A stretch of DNA of 32,049 nt, taken from assembly GCA_017459605.1 (NCBI GenBank), contig JAFUCQ010000013.1:1-32049 (forward strand), in the 5' to 3' direction. The notes under the pieces are model-generated. The model ran no database searches. It worked only from the letters and a program-made list of their open reading frames with translations, and was not told where the DNA came from. Source of the stretch: Atopobiaceae bacterium. Lineage in GTDB: Bacteria; Actinomycetota; Coriobacteriia; Coriobacteriales; Atopobiaceae. How positions within the stretch are numbered: the stretch's first letter is position 1; the number at the start of each line of letters is the position of its first letter. Positions 7,156 through 16,026 of the stretch are shown here, piece by piece. Both the position numbers and the translations under genes were made by a program.

Positions 7156-10100
7156 CTTGCAACGTATCTCGAAGCTTTGCGTGAGCGTTCCAGAATAGTT
7201 GCCTTTGCCAATAATAGTGACGGTGGCTTGTCCCGGCTCGATGTTTTTTGAGTAGGAGAGTGTATAGTCTGTTCCCTCTACAAGGGTGGTCTTTCCCTGT
7301 TTGACAACGACAGATGGCTTGACTTCTTTTCCTGTCCAAGCCTGAACAGGAATCTCGTCGATAGTAGCACCGGTTAAAGTAAGGGGATTAATCTTAAACG
7401 TTGCTCGTGCGCTGTCGGTGTAGTGGCCTTTGCCAGTAATAGTGACGGTTGCGGTTCCTGCATTCAGGTTGTTTTTGTAGGACACAGTATAGTCAGACTT
7501 CGCAACAAGCGTTACTCCATCGAGCTTAACAACAGGAGTTGGCTTAAGCGCAGAACCTGTGTACGTCTTGGTTGAAAGACCTGAAATACTTGCTTTGCTC
7601 AGGCTCTTAGGCTTGATAGAAAACGTAGTTTTCGCCGTTCCTGTGTAGTTGCCTTTACCAGTTACGGTAATGCTGGCCGTTCCAACTTCTGTGTTAGAAG
7701 CATACGAGACACTGTACTCAGTTCCTGATTTGAGAGTCTTTGAGTTGAGCGAAACGGTAGGTGCTGGTTTTAAAGCTGAGCCCGTCCAAATCTGGTCTTG
7801 TGCAGTGACTGTCGCTTTTGCAATGCTGGCACGTTTGATGGTAAAGCTGCCCGTTGCTGTGCCCGTGTAGTTTCCTTTGCCTGTGACCGTAATGGTAGCG
7901 CTTCCTGCGTTGATGTTGTTTGTATAGGCGCTCGTAAAATCTGTTCCTGACGTGAGCGTTACACCATCAAGGCTTACATTTGGCTTGGGCTTGAGGGCTG
8001 AACCAGTATAGGTCTGTGCAGCGGCACTGACAGAAGCCTTACTAATACTCTTAGGATTGATTTTGAACGTAATTGATTTAGACCCTTTGTAAAGACCTTT
8101 TCCTGTCACGGTAACGGTGGCAGTACCTGCGTTGACATTGTTTTTGTAAGACACGGTGTAATCGGTGTTTGCGCTGAGGCTTGTTCCTGCAAAACTCACT
8201 TTTGGTGCAGGCTTGTGCTGAGATCCAGTGTAGGTACGGGCAGCCATAGAAGCAATTGCTGCGTGAGAGCTCGCAAGGTCGCCCACAATGGTAAAAGTCG
8301 TGCTGACAGAGCCAGTAAAGTTGCCTTTGCCTGTGAGTTTGACGGTAGCCGTACCTACTTTTGTGTTGTTGGTATAGCTCGTTGTGAAGTCTGTGTTGTG
8401 GGTAAGCTTCGTGCCGTTATAGCTCACTGTGGGGACGGGTGTGAGTGCACTGCCTGTGTAAGTAAGTTTGGCGATGGTTCCCACGTTTGTCTCGGATAGG
8501 TTTCTGCGCTTAATGGTGAAGTTTATGGTGCGTGTCCCTTTGAAGCGCTTCTGATTGGGAGCTGCGCTCAGCACAATTTTGGCTGTTCCTGCATTCACGT
8601 TGTTTTGATATGAGCTGATGGTGTAATAGCTACCTTCTGCAAGGGTGGTGCCTTGGAAAGAAAGCGAAGGCTTAGGAGTGTGCGCTTTATAGTCAAAGGT
8701 CTCAGCTGGAATCGCGGCAACATCGACCTCTGAGAGAGGCACTTGTGAAAGAATCTCTAACTGCTCTGAAGATGTACCAATTCCGTAATAGATAGGTCGA
8801 TTGTTGTCATCAAAATCAGGGGTATACCACGCAACATAATCGCCAACAACAACAGGCTCTACCTCAGAGAGCATGGCATCTGCCTCATAGGTTTGACTTG
8901 TTGGATTGCCGTTACCATCCACAAAGACATAGCCAATACGCCCACTTGCCTTAAAGTTTGAGTACCAAGAGCTGCTATCGGTTTCAAGAATGCCCCATGC
9001 GACAAGGAAGCGGTCTTCTCCAATCTTGACGAGCTTGGCGTTGCCAGCTGCTCGATTTGAGTTTGAGGCATAACTGGTGAGATAGCGAACGGTGGAAGAG
9101 CTCGATGCATTGAAGTTTGCTGGCGTGACACTGACATAGGCATTTCGCGCTTTCGAAGCGAGCCAGCCTTCAATCTCATAGTTGTCTAAACCTACAAAGA
9201 CACCTGAGGTAAGCAAGGTATTGCGAGCCGAGGATGACTCAAATCCGCCCATGTTAAGACCCGTATAGTTCTCACCGATAGTGCCGGGGAATGTAATGAT
9301 GTCATGCACGCTGTTATGGGTTCCATAATACGGATCAATTGAGCCATAACGCTTGAGAGTGATGGCACGGGGATGAGCATCTCCGTGGTCAAGAGCATAT
9401 AGTGTTGAGTTGAGCATGGTGAGGCGCTGACCAAACGAGTGTGAAACATAGCCATGAGAGTTCTGGTACTGGTTAGAGACATCGGTTTGAGCAGTTCCTG
9501 CAAAGCTCGAGAGGTTGATGGTAATATGCACGTTCGCTTGGTGGTTGAGACCGTCATCAGATGTGTACATCTCGTGGCTGGTACGGATATGAAGTGTACT
9601 GTTCGACTCAGCAAAATCACAGCTACCTGCATCAAAGGGAACGGTTGTGTTGTGGCCTCTAAACTCAGTTGAGGCTACATAGTTCCATGATTTGTCATAA
9701 ATGCTGACACGAAAAACCACGCAGTTGTTGTCCTCGTTTGGGTTGTCTTGTCCAGTAACTACAAAGTTATATTGAGAGCCAGAGAAAAAGCCGCCCCACG
9801 AAAACGCGCTATCACTGGCGAGATTTGAAGGCACATAGGTATTCCTGTCAATAACGCGTTTTAGCATGATGCGGTGAAAATCACTCGAGAGAGTCTCGAC
9901 GATGAGTTTTGAGTTGAGATACTCCACGCGCTCGGGGTTTCCACTTGAGTTGAGGTAGAGATACGAGGTTGAGGGACTCTCCCAGCGAGCATACGGACTT
10001 GTGTTGTAGCTACCCGTTGGGGCAGGCTCTCCCAAAGCATTGTTGGGGTAGTTGCTGGGTAGTGTGACAGACATGGCTTGAGGAGCGAGCGCCAGCTCAC

Positions 10101-10512
10101 GAGCAAGTGCACCTGCCGAAAAGGTGGGATTCTCATCAAGAGGCGTTGGTTGAGGATCCTCAGCGAGATTCATTTCGGACTCTCCCTCAGTATCACGCGG
10201 AATCGATGCTTCGGCAAGCGCATCATCTGGGTTGGTTTGCTGTGAAGTGTCGACCTCTATGGCGTCATGTTGTGCGAGTTCAACTTCGCCTACCATGACG
10301 TCTGCTTCTTGCATGAGACCTTCATCAAGCACGTCTGTTGGGGCTGACTCACTGTTTTGTGGGGCTTCAGCTTGTGTGCTGACAACTTGAGAAACAGGGC
10401 CATCTCCAGCTTCTTCTGCTCGAGCTACTGGTCCTGCAAAGCAAGCAACACTCAGCAAAAGCACGAGGGCAAATACAAGGCGGGCCGGTAAAGCAGAGCT
10501 GCGTCTTTTCAT
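6742..10512 (-). CDS. Large secreted surface protein with MBG-like and DUF5648-type repeats
   Basis: A 1256-residue exported protein. The ATG at 10512 has GGAGG 5 bases before it and opens a clear signal peptide (MKRRSSALPARLVFALVLLL, cleavage probably after ARA at 30-32). Residues 33-150 are acidic and low complexity. Residues about 160-600 are a beta-rich, Ser/Asn/Tyr-rich region without a family I can name. Residues about 605-1118 hold seven MBG-like beta repeats, and the last 135 residues hold three DUF5648-type repeats (YRLYNPNSGEHFYT...VGWRYEGIGWY). No LPXTG motif or C-terminal membrane anchor is seen, so it is probably secreted or held non-covalently, likely for adhesion or wall interaction. 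The gene is monocistronic and convergent with gatCAB. Confidence 0.9.
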   Translation of the reverse strand: MKRRSSALPARLVFALVLLLSVACFAGPVARAEEAGDGPVSQVVSTQAEAPQNSESAPTDVLDEGLMQEADVMVGEVELAQHDAIEVDTSQQTNPDDALAEASIPRDTEGESEMNLAEDPQPTPLDENPTFSAGALARELALAPQAMSVTLPSNYPNNALGEPAPTGSYNTSPYARWESPSTSYLYLNSSGNPERVEYLNSKLIVETLSSDFHRIMLKRVIDRNTYVPSNLASDSAFSWGGFFSGSQYNFVVTGQDNPNEDNNCVVFRVSIYDKSWNYVASTEFRGHNTTVPFDAGSCDFAESNSTLHIRTSHEMYTSDDGLNHQANVHITINLSSFAGTAQTDVSNQYQNSHGYVSHSFGQRLTMLNSTLYALDHGDAHPRAITLKRYGSIDPYYGTHNSVHDIITFPGTIGENYTGLNMGGFESSSARNTLLTSGVFVGLDNYEIEGWLASKARNAYVSVTPANFNASSSSTVRYLTSYASNSNRAAGNAKLVKIGEDRFLVAWGILETDSSSWYSNFKASGRIGYVFVDGNGNPTSQTYEADAMLSEVEPVVVGDYVAWYTPDFDDNNRPIYYGIGTSSEQLEILSQVPLSEVDVAAIPAETFDYKAHTPKPSLSFQGTTLAEGSYYTISSYQNNVNAGTAKIVLSAAPNQKRFKGTRTINFTIKRRNLSETNVGTIAKLTYTGSALTPVPTVSYNGTKLTHNTDFTTSYTNNTKVGTATVKLTGKGNFTGSVSTTFTIVGDLASSHAAIASMAARTYTGSQHKPAPKVSFAGTSLSANTDYTVSYKNNVNAGTATVTVTGKGLYKGSKSITFKINPKSISKASVSAAAQTYTGSALKPKPNVSLDGVTLTSGTDFTSAYTNNINAGSATITVTGKGNYTGTATGSFTIKRASIAKATVTAQDQIWTGSALKPAPTVSLNSKTLKSGTEYSVSYASNTEVGTASITVTGKGNYTGTAKTTFSIKPKSLSKASISGLSTKTYTGSALKPTPVVKLDGVTLVAKSDYTVSYKNNLNAGTATVTITGKGHYTDSARATFKINPLTLTGATIDEIPVQAWTGKEVKPSVVVKQGKTTLVEGTDYTLSYSKNIEPGQATVTIIGKGNYSGTLTQSFEIRCKILPMYRLYNPNSGEHFYTASAGERDHLVKVGWRYEGIGWYAPEWSHNPVYRLYNANAGDHHYTMSAAERDMLIKVGWRYEGIGWYSDDAKGVALYRQYNPNARAGSHNYTTNKAENDMLVRVGWKAEGIGWYGVKNS
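7160..8700 (-). repeat. Seven tandem MBG-like repeats
   Basis: Units of about 75 residues share YTGSALKPxPxV, then a D(F/Y)T.SY.NN..(A/V)GTA strand and a V(T/K)(L/V)(T)GKGNYTGT turn. Five central units are most alike; the first (KAHTPKPSLSF) and last (WTGKEVKPSVVV) are more divergent. DNA identity between neighbours is high enough that recombination could change the copy number, and assembly errors are possible here. Confidence 0.85.
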
Positions 10513-10680
10513 ATCAACCTCCAGTAGTATGTCCGTGTCCCTATAGGATAACCTCTCAAGTCGACAACAATTCGCACACATGTCTTATCTGGTAGCATTA
10601 ACGACTTTTTTGTCACCTGTTAGCAGACAAGCATCTTCTGGCAGTGTTTATAGAAAAGTAAGACTGGTAAAATAACGGTA

Positions 10681-10698
10681 TATCCGTAAGTTCGGATA
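10681..10698. promoter_or_regulatory. TATCC-N8-GGATA palindrome before the lipoprotein gene
   Basis: TATCCG and CGGATA arms surround a 6-base centre 23 bases upstream of the lipoprotein start. A TAAAAT at 10668-10673 could be the -10 box, which would place the palindrome over the transcription start, a usual repressor position. The pattern equals the TATCC-N8-GGATA operator known for E. coli HipB; whether the HipB-like protein at 835 uses it is unknown. Confidence 0.45.
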
Positions 10699-10721
10699 GG
10701 AAATGTATAAGGGGAGGGGTA

Positions 10722-11378
10722 ATGAAAAAACTCAAGTTTGCATCTGTCCTTGCCGTTGTCCTTGTGGCGTTGGTTTGTGTGGTTGGATGTTCGGCTGCAC
10801 CCGTATCGCCATCTGCTACCGTGACTAAGGCGCTCAATGCGGTAAAGGGAAAAGACTTTGACAAGCTCAAGGAGTGCTTTGTATCGTCGGAGAACTCAGA
10901 TAGTGTTATCGATTCCGTTAAGAATAGCGCTCCAGGATTGAGCACCTCGTATGAGGATCCAGACATTCAAAAGATAGTTAATGGGCTTCTCGACAAGCTG
11001 CTTTCTTTTGATTACGAGCTTGGCTCAGAGAGCGTTGATGGCGATCATGCAACAGTCGACGTGACCATTAAAACCTATGATATGGGAACAGCTTTTACCG
11101 ATGCGTTTAAAGATTACATTGGTAAGGGTATCGGAGCGGCTTTGTCAGGGGCAAGCCAAGAAGAAATGACAAAGATGTTTGCCGAGTCAATCGAGCAGGC
11201 TCTTAATTCTCAGGGAGCCATGAACTATAGCGCCAAGACACAGGTGAACCTTACCAAGGTTGAGAATGATTGGAAGATTGATGATGTGAGCGAGGACAAC
11301 CTCGATGCACTCTTTGGTGGTGTTATGTCCAACCTCAAGAGCTTTGCAAGCAATCTTCAGTTGGATGACGCTGCATAA
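10722..11378 (+). CDS. Lipoprotein with an NTF2-like (DUF4878/DUF5105-type) domain
   Basis: A 218-residue predicted lipoprotein. The signal MKKLKFASVLAVVLVALVCV ends in a VVGC lipobox with the lipid-modified Cys at position 23. The rest resembles small NTF2-like lipoproteins: ATVTKALNAVKGKDFDKLKE helix near the N-terminus, a middle DHATVDVTIKTYD strand, and VNLTKVENDWKIDD near residue 186. That similarity is by pattern only. GGGGAGGGG stands just before the ATG. It would be anchored outside the membrane; no partner gene is adjacent, and the next gene is convergent. Confidence 0.8.
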   Translation: MKKLKFASVLAVVLVALVCVVGCSAAPVSPSATVTKALNAVKGKDFDKLKECFVSSENSDSVIDSVKNSAPGLSTSYEDPDIQKIVNGLLDKLLSFDYELGSESVDGDHATVDVTIKTYDMGTAFTDAFKDYIGKGIGAALSGASQEEMTKMFAESIEQALNSQGAMNYSAKTQVNLTKVENDWKIDDVSEDNLDALFGGVMSNLKSFASNLQLDDAA

Positions 11379-11414
11379 AATATAGTCGGAAACTGACGGA
11401 GTTCCTGAGACCTT

Positions 11415-12311
11415 TTAGGTTTCAGATGAGATGAGCGCGTGATGTGCCTGTTTTTGTGCATACATGCGCTCATCTGCTCTTTTAAAGAGATTATCCCAGT
11501 TCCAATCGCCTGTCTCGGTGGTTGATGCAAAACCAATGGACATACTGAATGGAATGAAGGAACCTTCTCCCAGATAGCTCGTTTTTCTCATGCGCTCATA
11601 CCAACCTTCGACGTTTTTCTGGAAATCTTCGAAGGTGTTTTTGCAGTCGATTGCAATAAATTCATCTCCGCCATAGCGCACGATAACACGTTCTTCGTTC
11701 TTTGACCGACTATCAAACTTACGTTTCCAAAAGCCACCGACGTCTGATAGAACAACATCACCGGCGTTGTGTCCGTAGGTATCGTTTATACTTTTGAACT
11801 CATCTAAATCGATGAGAGCAATGTGTACGGGGATGTTGTGGGTTTGCCTGAACTCGAGTGATGGAATAAAAACTTTGTCGAGATAGTTTCTGTTGAGGGC
11901 TCCCGTGAGCGCGTCGGTTATGAGCTGATGGTTGTATCCCTCAATAACCTTTCCCACCTCTTCGAGTTGGGTCGATTCAATGATGAAATAATCGGTGGTA
12001 TCTGCAACAACTTCCAATATGCAGGGATGGCCCTCAACAATTACAAAGCGAGAGGTAATCCAGTATACGCGGTCACGGTTGAACTCCATCTTATAGATGG
12101 TTTCTTCTGTTTGTAAGGCACGTAGACTCGAGCAGTTTTCACAGCGATGTCCATGTCCCCAGACGTTATTACATAAAGCTCCTTGTATGGGGATGCCATT
12201 GCTGTCGAGCACAAGCTCACTCATGGGATCAACGAGTCGTACGACATTTTTGCCCGTGCTCAAAAACTTCATGACATATTCGATGTCTTCTCGACTGTAT
12301 TCTCTCTGCAT
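11415..12311 (-). CDS. Diguanylate cyclase with N-terminal sensor region (GGDEF)
   Basis: A 298-residue soluble GGDEF protein, predicted to make cyclic di-GMP from GTP. The intact active-site loop RYGGDEF is at residues 212-218, the metal-binding aspartate is D168 in IALIDLDEFK, and INDTYGHNAGD binds nucleotide. No RxxD inhibitory site stands five residues before GGDEF, so product inhibition may be absent. The N-terminal 115 residues look PAS-like and include C47, C57 and C60 (GHRCENCSS), a pattern that could bind a metal or respond to redox. The start at 12311 follows AAAGGGG. It is convergent with the lipoprotein gene and divergent from the DUF349 gene. Confidence 0.92.
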   Translation of the reverse strand: MQREYSREDIEYVMKFLSTGKNVVRLVDPMSELVLDSNGIPIQGALCNNVWGHGHRCENCSSLRALQTEETIYKMEFNRDRVYWITSRFVIVEGHPCILEVVADTTDYFIIESTQLEEVGKVIEGYNHQLITDALTGALNRNYLDKVFIPSLEFRQTHNIPVHIALIDLDEFKSINDTYGHNAGDVVLSDVGGFWKRKFDSRSKNEERVIVRYGGDEFIAIDCKNTFEDFQKNVEGWYERMRKTSYLGEGSFIPFSMSIGFASTTETGDWNWDNLFKRADERMYAQKQAHHALISSET

Positions 12312-12543
12312 GACCTGCCCCTTTGCTGAATACTCGTCGGTGGGTTCCAGTATGAAAGCTTATTTTCAATCTTTTTTGATAAAAGGGCTTTCAAAAGTCG
12401 AGTACGGGTACAGTTTGCACCGCGAACGGTTAGAATGATAGTCACCTAGTATTTATGCTACGTTCACCCCTCAGCTTATGGGACTTTTGTTTCGAGTGGG
12501 CTAGGATAGTGAAGTACGTTTTAAAAGAGAGGGGAGTTAATCG

Positions 12544-14235
12544 ATGGATGTTGAGGAGCAGGGCAGACTCGAAGACTCGAAAAGTCAGTCAGGAAGTCCT
12601 GAACCGGGGTCAGCTCTTCTGGAAACAATTCGGCGTTGGGATGAAGAGCGTGCACGAGAGGCGGCTCAAGCAGCTGCCGTTGAAGCCGAGTCTGTTGAGG
12701 AGCCCGAGTCAGAGCCTGCAGATGAGTCACAACCGGTTGTTGCAGCGGAGTCTGTGGAGGAGCCAGCAGCTGAGCTTGTCGATGAGACTGAGCCAGCAGT
12801 AGAGCCAGTGTCTGCAGAGCAAGAGCCTGAATCTTCTGTTGAGCTTGAAGTCGTTAGTGAGTCTGAACCAGAGGCTGAAGTTGAGACTGGGCAGCTTGGT
12901 GAGGCGCAGGATGTTTCTGAGGCAGAGCCAGTGCTTGAGTCCGTGCCCGAAGAGCCCGAGGTAGCGGTTGAAGCTGTGTCTGAGCCTGAGGCAGAACCCG
13001 AACCTGAGGCAGAGACAGAACCTGAGCTGGATTCTATGCCCGAGCCAGAGCCCACGCCAGAACCCGAGCCCGCGAAGTCCTCGCCACTCTCGGCCCCTCT
13101 TTCCGATGACCCTGTTGAAGATAGAGCAATGCGAGACGCTCTCACCATGCGTCTTAACATCTGCCATAAAGCAGAGCTTGCAGCCCGATATGCCAACAGC
13201 AAGCGTGACGATATGCCACGCCTTCGCAAAGAGTTTGAGGCTATCAAAAGCTATGGTCTTGAGCGCGAAGAGGAGCTCAAAGAGCGTTTTGAGCAAGCAT
13301 GCACCGCCTACGAGCAACGTCGTGATGAACAAGGTCAGGCACGTGTTCTCAAAGAGGCAATCACGCGGCGTGCAGAAGAACTGAGAAACTCAGAAGAGTG
13401 GCGTACCACCAATGATGAGTTCCGCAAGCTCATGGATGACTGGAAGAAGGCAGGTTCGGCTGGGCGAGACGTCGACCGCGAGCTGTGGGCTCAGTTTAAC
13501 GATTATCGCCAGCACTACTATGACCGCCGCGATAAGTTCTTTGAGGACTTGCGTGATCGACAAAAGCAGGCTGGTGTCATTAAGCGTGAGATTATCGAGG
13601 AAGCCCGCGGTATTCTCGACACTGAGGGAAGCTGGAAAGCAGCAGGAGATCGCCTGAACGAGTTGATGGATCGCTGGAAAGAGGCTGGTGGCACAACCAG
13701 AAGTGAAGAGCATACGCTGTGGGAAGAGTTTAACGGAATTCGTAAAGAATTCCGTAGTCGTCGCCGCCGTCACTTTGCTGAGCTTGACCAACAGCATAAA
13801 GAAAATGCTGAGGCTAAGAGCAGAATTGTTGATGAAGCCCAAGCAATTGCAGACAGTGCCGAGTACAGTCTTGAGCATGTCAATCGTATGAAAGAGCTCA
13901 ACGACGAATGGAAGTCTGTGGGATATGCGGGTAAAGAGACTGGAGATGAGCTTTGGGCTCGCTTCCGTGCTGCTCAGGATAGCTTCTGGGAGGGCAACCG
14001 CGCTTATCGTGGAGAGCGCCAAGCTGAGCGTTCCGAGCGTATGCAAGCGGCTGTTGAGCGCAAACAAAAGCGTGTTCGTGATCTCACCGATCAAGTTGAG
14101 CGCCTCAAAGAGCGCCTCGAAGAGATGATTGGAGAAGAGCGCGAAGAAGAAATCAAGGGTTGGATTGCTGAGAAGGAAGAGCTTATTGCTGAGCTTACAA
14201 AAGATATTGAGCAGATTAGCGCTAAGCTCTCGTAG
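12544..14235 (+). CDS. DUF349 repeat protein with acidic Pro/Glu-rich N-terminus
   Basis: A 563-residue protein. Residues about 40-182 are a low-complexity tract of Glu, Pro, Ser and Ala (EPEAEPEPEAETEPELDSMP). Residues about 195-500 hold at least three DUF349 units, each a helical hairpin with a W-K-x-(A/V)-G signature: DDWKKAGSAGRDVDRELW, DRWKEAGGTTRSEEHTLW and DEWKSVGYAGKETGDELW. The last 65 residues are a charged coiled coil. No signal peptide or membrane segment is seen. DUF349 proteins are widespread in actinobacteria and lack an assigned function. AGAGGGGAG precedes the ATG, and a strong terminator follows. Confidence 0.92.
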   Translation: MDVEEQGRLEDSKSQSGSPEPGSALLETIRRWDEERAREAAQAAAVEAESVEEPESEPADESQPVVAAESVEEPAAELVDETEPAVEPVSAEQEPESSVELEVVSESEPEAEVETGQLGEAQDVSEAEPVLESVPEEPEVAVEAVSEPEAEPEPEAETEPELDSMPEPEPTPEPEPAKSSPLSAPLSDDPVEDRAMRDALTMRLNICHKAELAARYANSKRDDMPRLRKEFEAIKSYGLEREEELKERFEQACTAYEQRRDEQGQARVLKEAITRRAEELRNSEEWRTTNDEFRKLMDDWKKAGSAGRDVDRELWAQFNDYRQHYYDRRDKFFEDLRDRQKQAGVIKREIIEEARGILDTEGSWKAAGDRLNELMDRWKEAGGTTRSEEHTLWEEFNGIRKEFRSRRRRHFAELDQQHKENAEAKSRIVDEAQAIADSAEYSLEHVNRMKELNDEWKSVGYAGKETGDELWARFRAAQDSFWEGNRAYRGERQAERSERMQAAVERKQKRVRDLTDQVERLKERLEEMIGEEREEEIKGWIAEKEELIAELTKDIEQISAKLS

Positions 14236-14285
14236 TATTTCTGCTTAAGCTTTCGCAGTCTTTTCTGTGTTAAGCAGCGTCAATA

Positions 14286-14326
14286 ACAATGCTCCCAGCG
14301 ATATGTTGGGAGCATTGTATGTTTTT
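14286..14326 (+). terminator. Intrinsic terminator after the DUF349 gene
   Basis: ACAATGCTCCCA and TGGGAGCATTGT form a perfect 12-bp stem with a 9-base loop, followed by ATGTTTTT. The gene on the other strand ends 21 bases further, so the hairpin may stop transcription from both sides. Confidence 0.9.
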
Positions 14327-14346
14327 AGGGCTTTAGGACGTGTGGC

Positions 14347-14871
14347 TTAGAGTGCGAGCTCAAACAGACTAAACGTCGAGAGCCCCTCAATGTCTCTGCC
14401 AAGGTCACTCTCACCGACTTTTTCAAAACCACAGGATAGATAGAGTGCATCTGCCGGAGCATTGTCTGGAGCGGTATCGGTGCGGAGTGCTTTGCAGCCT
14501 CGACGCATGGCTTCTTCAGCGCACCACGCAACCATTTCAGTTCCAATTCCTTTGCCCCACAGATCAGGATTGACTGCAAGGGCGTGTATAACAAGATACT
14601 CTCCCTGTTTTAAATCGAGGGGCCACGATGCTTGAAGATAGGTCTGCTCAGGGTCGTCATCGAGTACAAAGGCACCAACAATCCAGTCGTCATCTACGCA
14701 CATATACTGAGCTTGTCTGCTTATTGCCTCAACGGCGCTATCCTCAGATGGATACCCACCAAGCACCCACTTGGGATAGTTGAGCTTACGCTCAATTAGG
14801 GTGAGTACCGTTTGGTTGTAAAACGCTCCAACATATCGAGCGTCTTCTTCTGAGCAGCAATACATATCCAT
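14347..14871 (-). CDS. GNAT family N-acetyltransferase
   Basis: A 174-residue GNAT enzyme, transferring an acetyl group from acetyl-CoA to an amine that cannot be predicted. Motif A is clear near residues 94-112: IHALAVNPDLWGKGIGTEMV, with the GKGIGT pyrophosphate loop. CKALRTDTAPDNAPADALYL and a CGFEKVGE end complete the fold. AAGGAG stands 6 bases before the ATG at 14871. It is a single-gene unit, convergent with the DUF349 gene. Confidence 0.9.
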   Translation of the reverse strand: MDMYCCSEEDARYVGAFYNQTVLTLIERKLNYPKWVLGGYPSEDSAVEAISRQAQYMCVDDDWIVGAFVLDDDPEQTYLQASWPLDLKQGEYLVIHALAVNPDLWGKGIGTEMVAWCAEEAMRRGCKALRTDTAPDNAPADALYLSCGFEKVGESDLGRDIEGLSTFSLFELAL

Positions 14872-15063
14872 GGTTGCTCCTTACGAGAAGCTCGGCGATT
14901 AGGAACTAAGAGCATAACACGACGGGTTCTTCTTATTATCACAAGGAAGCACAAGTCGTGAAAAGAAACGCTCGATACGTCCTGATTTTGGGTATGGTGT
15001 AGACGGTATCATCTCAAAGACAAGCTATGCTGACGCTGTGGCAAAACAGAAGGGAAGATAACG

Positions 15064-15600
15064 GTGAGCTCCAAAGGCACAACCGATATAGCTGCGCGCT
15101 TAGGGGCGAGGAGTGCGTCTCCTTTTCGGACAATCCTGTTTGTTTTGGTACAGATAAGCTGGGGATTCATTCAAAGCTTGATTGGCTTTACCATCTTTGT
15201 TGGAAACATTCGCTCGCCGCATACCCTGTTTCATGGGGCGCTTGTGACTGAATGGAAGCACAGCTCGGGTGTGTCGCTTGGTTTGTTTGTGTTTGTGCCC
15301 CAGGGCTGTCCTCGTCGGCTGGTAGTGCATGAGTATGGCCATTGTGTCCAGTCATTGGTGCTTGGTCCTTTATATGTTGTGGCAATCATGCTGCCATCGA
15401 TGCTGTGGGCAGGGCTTCCTCAGATGAAAAAGCGCAGAGCAAGCAAGGATGTCTCTTATTACTCACTGTATACCGAGAAAAGCGCCGACTGGCTGGGAGT
15501 GCAGGTGTGTGGCGAGGACGCCATGGCGCGACGCTTTATGGTTTCCACTCAGGGGTGTAAAGATGAGAATATGACTACCTTTGCCGATAAAAGCGTGTAA
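15064..15600 (+). CDS. Membrane protein with an HEYGH metalloprotease-like motif
   Basis: A 178-residue protein with hydrophobic segments at about residues 21-47, 68-80 and 100-117. H89-E-Y-G-H93 is a textbook HExxH zinc motif at a membrane edge, and E138 in YTEKSADWLG is a candidate third ligand. Small proteins of this layout with the paired HEYGH and TEKxAD motifs occur in Coriobacteriia, Firmicutes and Bacteroidetes and are mostly called hypothetical. Protease activity is inferred only from the motif. The start is a GTG preceded by AGGGAAG. The DUF4177 gene follows after 44 bases and may be cotranscribed. Confidence 0.8.
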   Translation: MSSKGTTDIAARLGARSASPFRTILFVLVQISWGFIQSLIGFTIFVGNIRSPHTLFHGALVTEWKHSSGVSLGLFVFVPQGCPRRLVVHEYGHCVQSLVLGPLYVVAIMLPSMLWAGLPQMKKRRASKDVSYYSLYTEKSADWLGVQVCGEDAMARRFMVSTQGCKDENMTTFADKSV

Positions 15601-15644
15601 CACGATGAGGAATCATCAAAAACCGTATCATTTAGGAGATAGCT

Positions 15645-15905
15645 ATGTCTTTTTCCGATAAGCACGAGGATGAGCCCTCGTTTTCTAAAACGTCTGGTGA
15701 AAACTACCACTATGTTGTGCTTCAAGTCACACTGAGAGAGAAGTTTTTGGGAAATGGAACAAACAACTTATACGAACTCGAGCAGGTCATCAACGAACAG
15801 GCTCAAAAGGGCTATCGTTTGCATACCATCACAACCTCAGGAAGCTTTGATCTAGTCAGCAGTCAGCGCATTCACGCAACTATGGTCTTTGAGCGGATAG
15901 TTTAG
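15645..15905 (+). CDS. DUF4177 domain protein
   Basis: An 86-residue soluble protein. After a polar N-terminus it shows the DUF4177 pattern: HYVVLQVTLREKFLGNG, then LYELEQVINEQAQKGYRLHT and a final ATMVFER strand. The family's function is unknown. TTAGGAGA precedes the ATG. It is the last conserved gene before the damaged island. Confidence 0.85.
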   Translation: MSFSDKHEDEPSFSKTSGENYHYVVLQVTLREKFLGNGTNNLYELEQVINEQAQKGYRLHTITTSGSFDLVSSQRIHATMVFERIV

Positions 15906-16026
15906 GCTTGTTCACTGGGAGAAGATTGAAGAGTGAAAAGAAAAAATGGGCACGTTTCACGAGCCAAATATCTTCAAGAAAGTATCTATGCCCTTCAGCT
16001 TTGCGATTAGGTCGATGTTCAAGCCG

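Noticed and set aside
12666-13332. Long minus-strand frames opposite the acidic part of the DUF349 gene
   Set aside because: They mirror the Glu/Pro/Ser-rich repeats, giving Ser/Gly or Leu/Arg low complexity; the plus-strand frame has the start site and domains.
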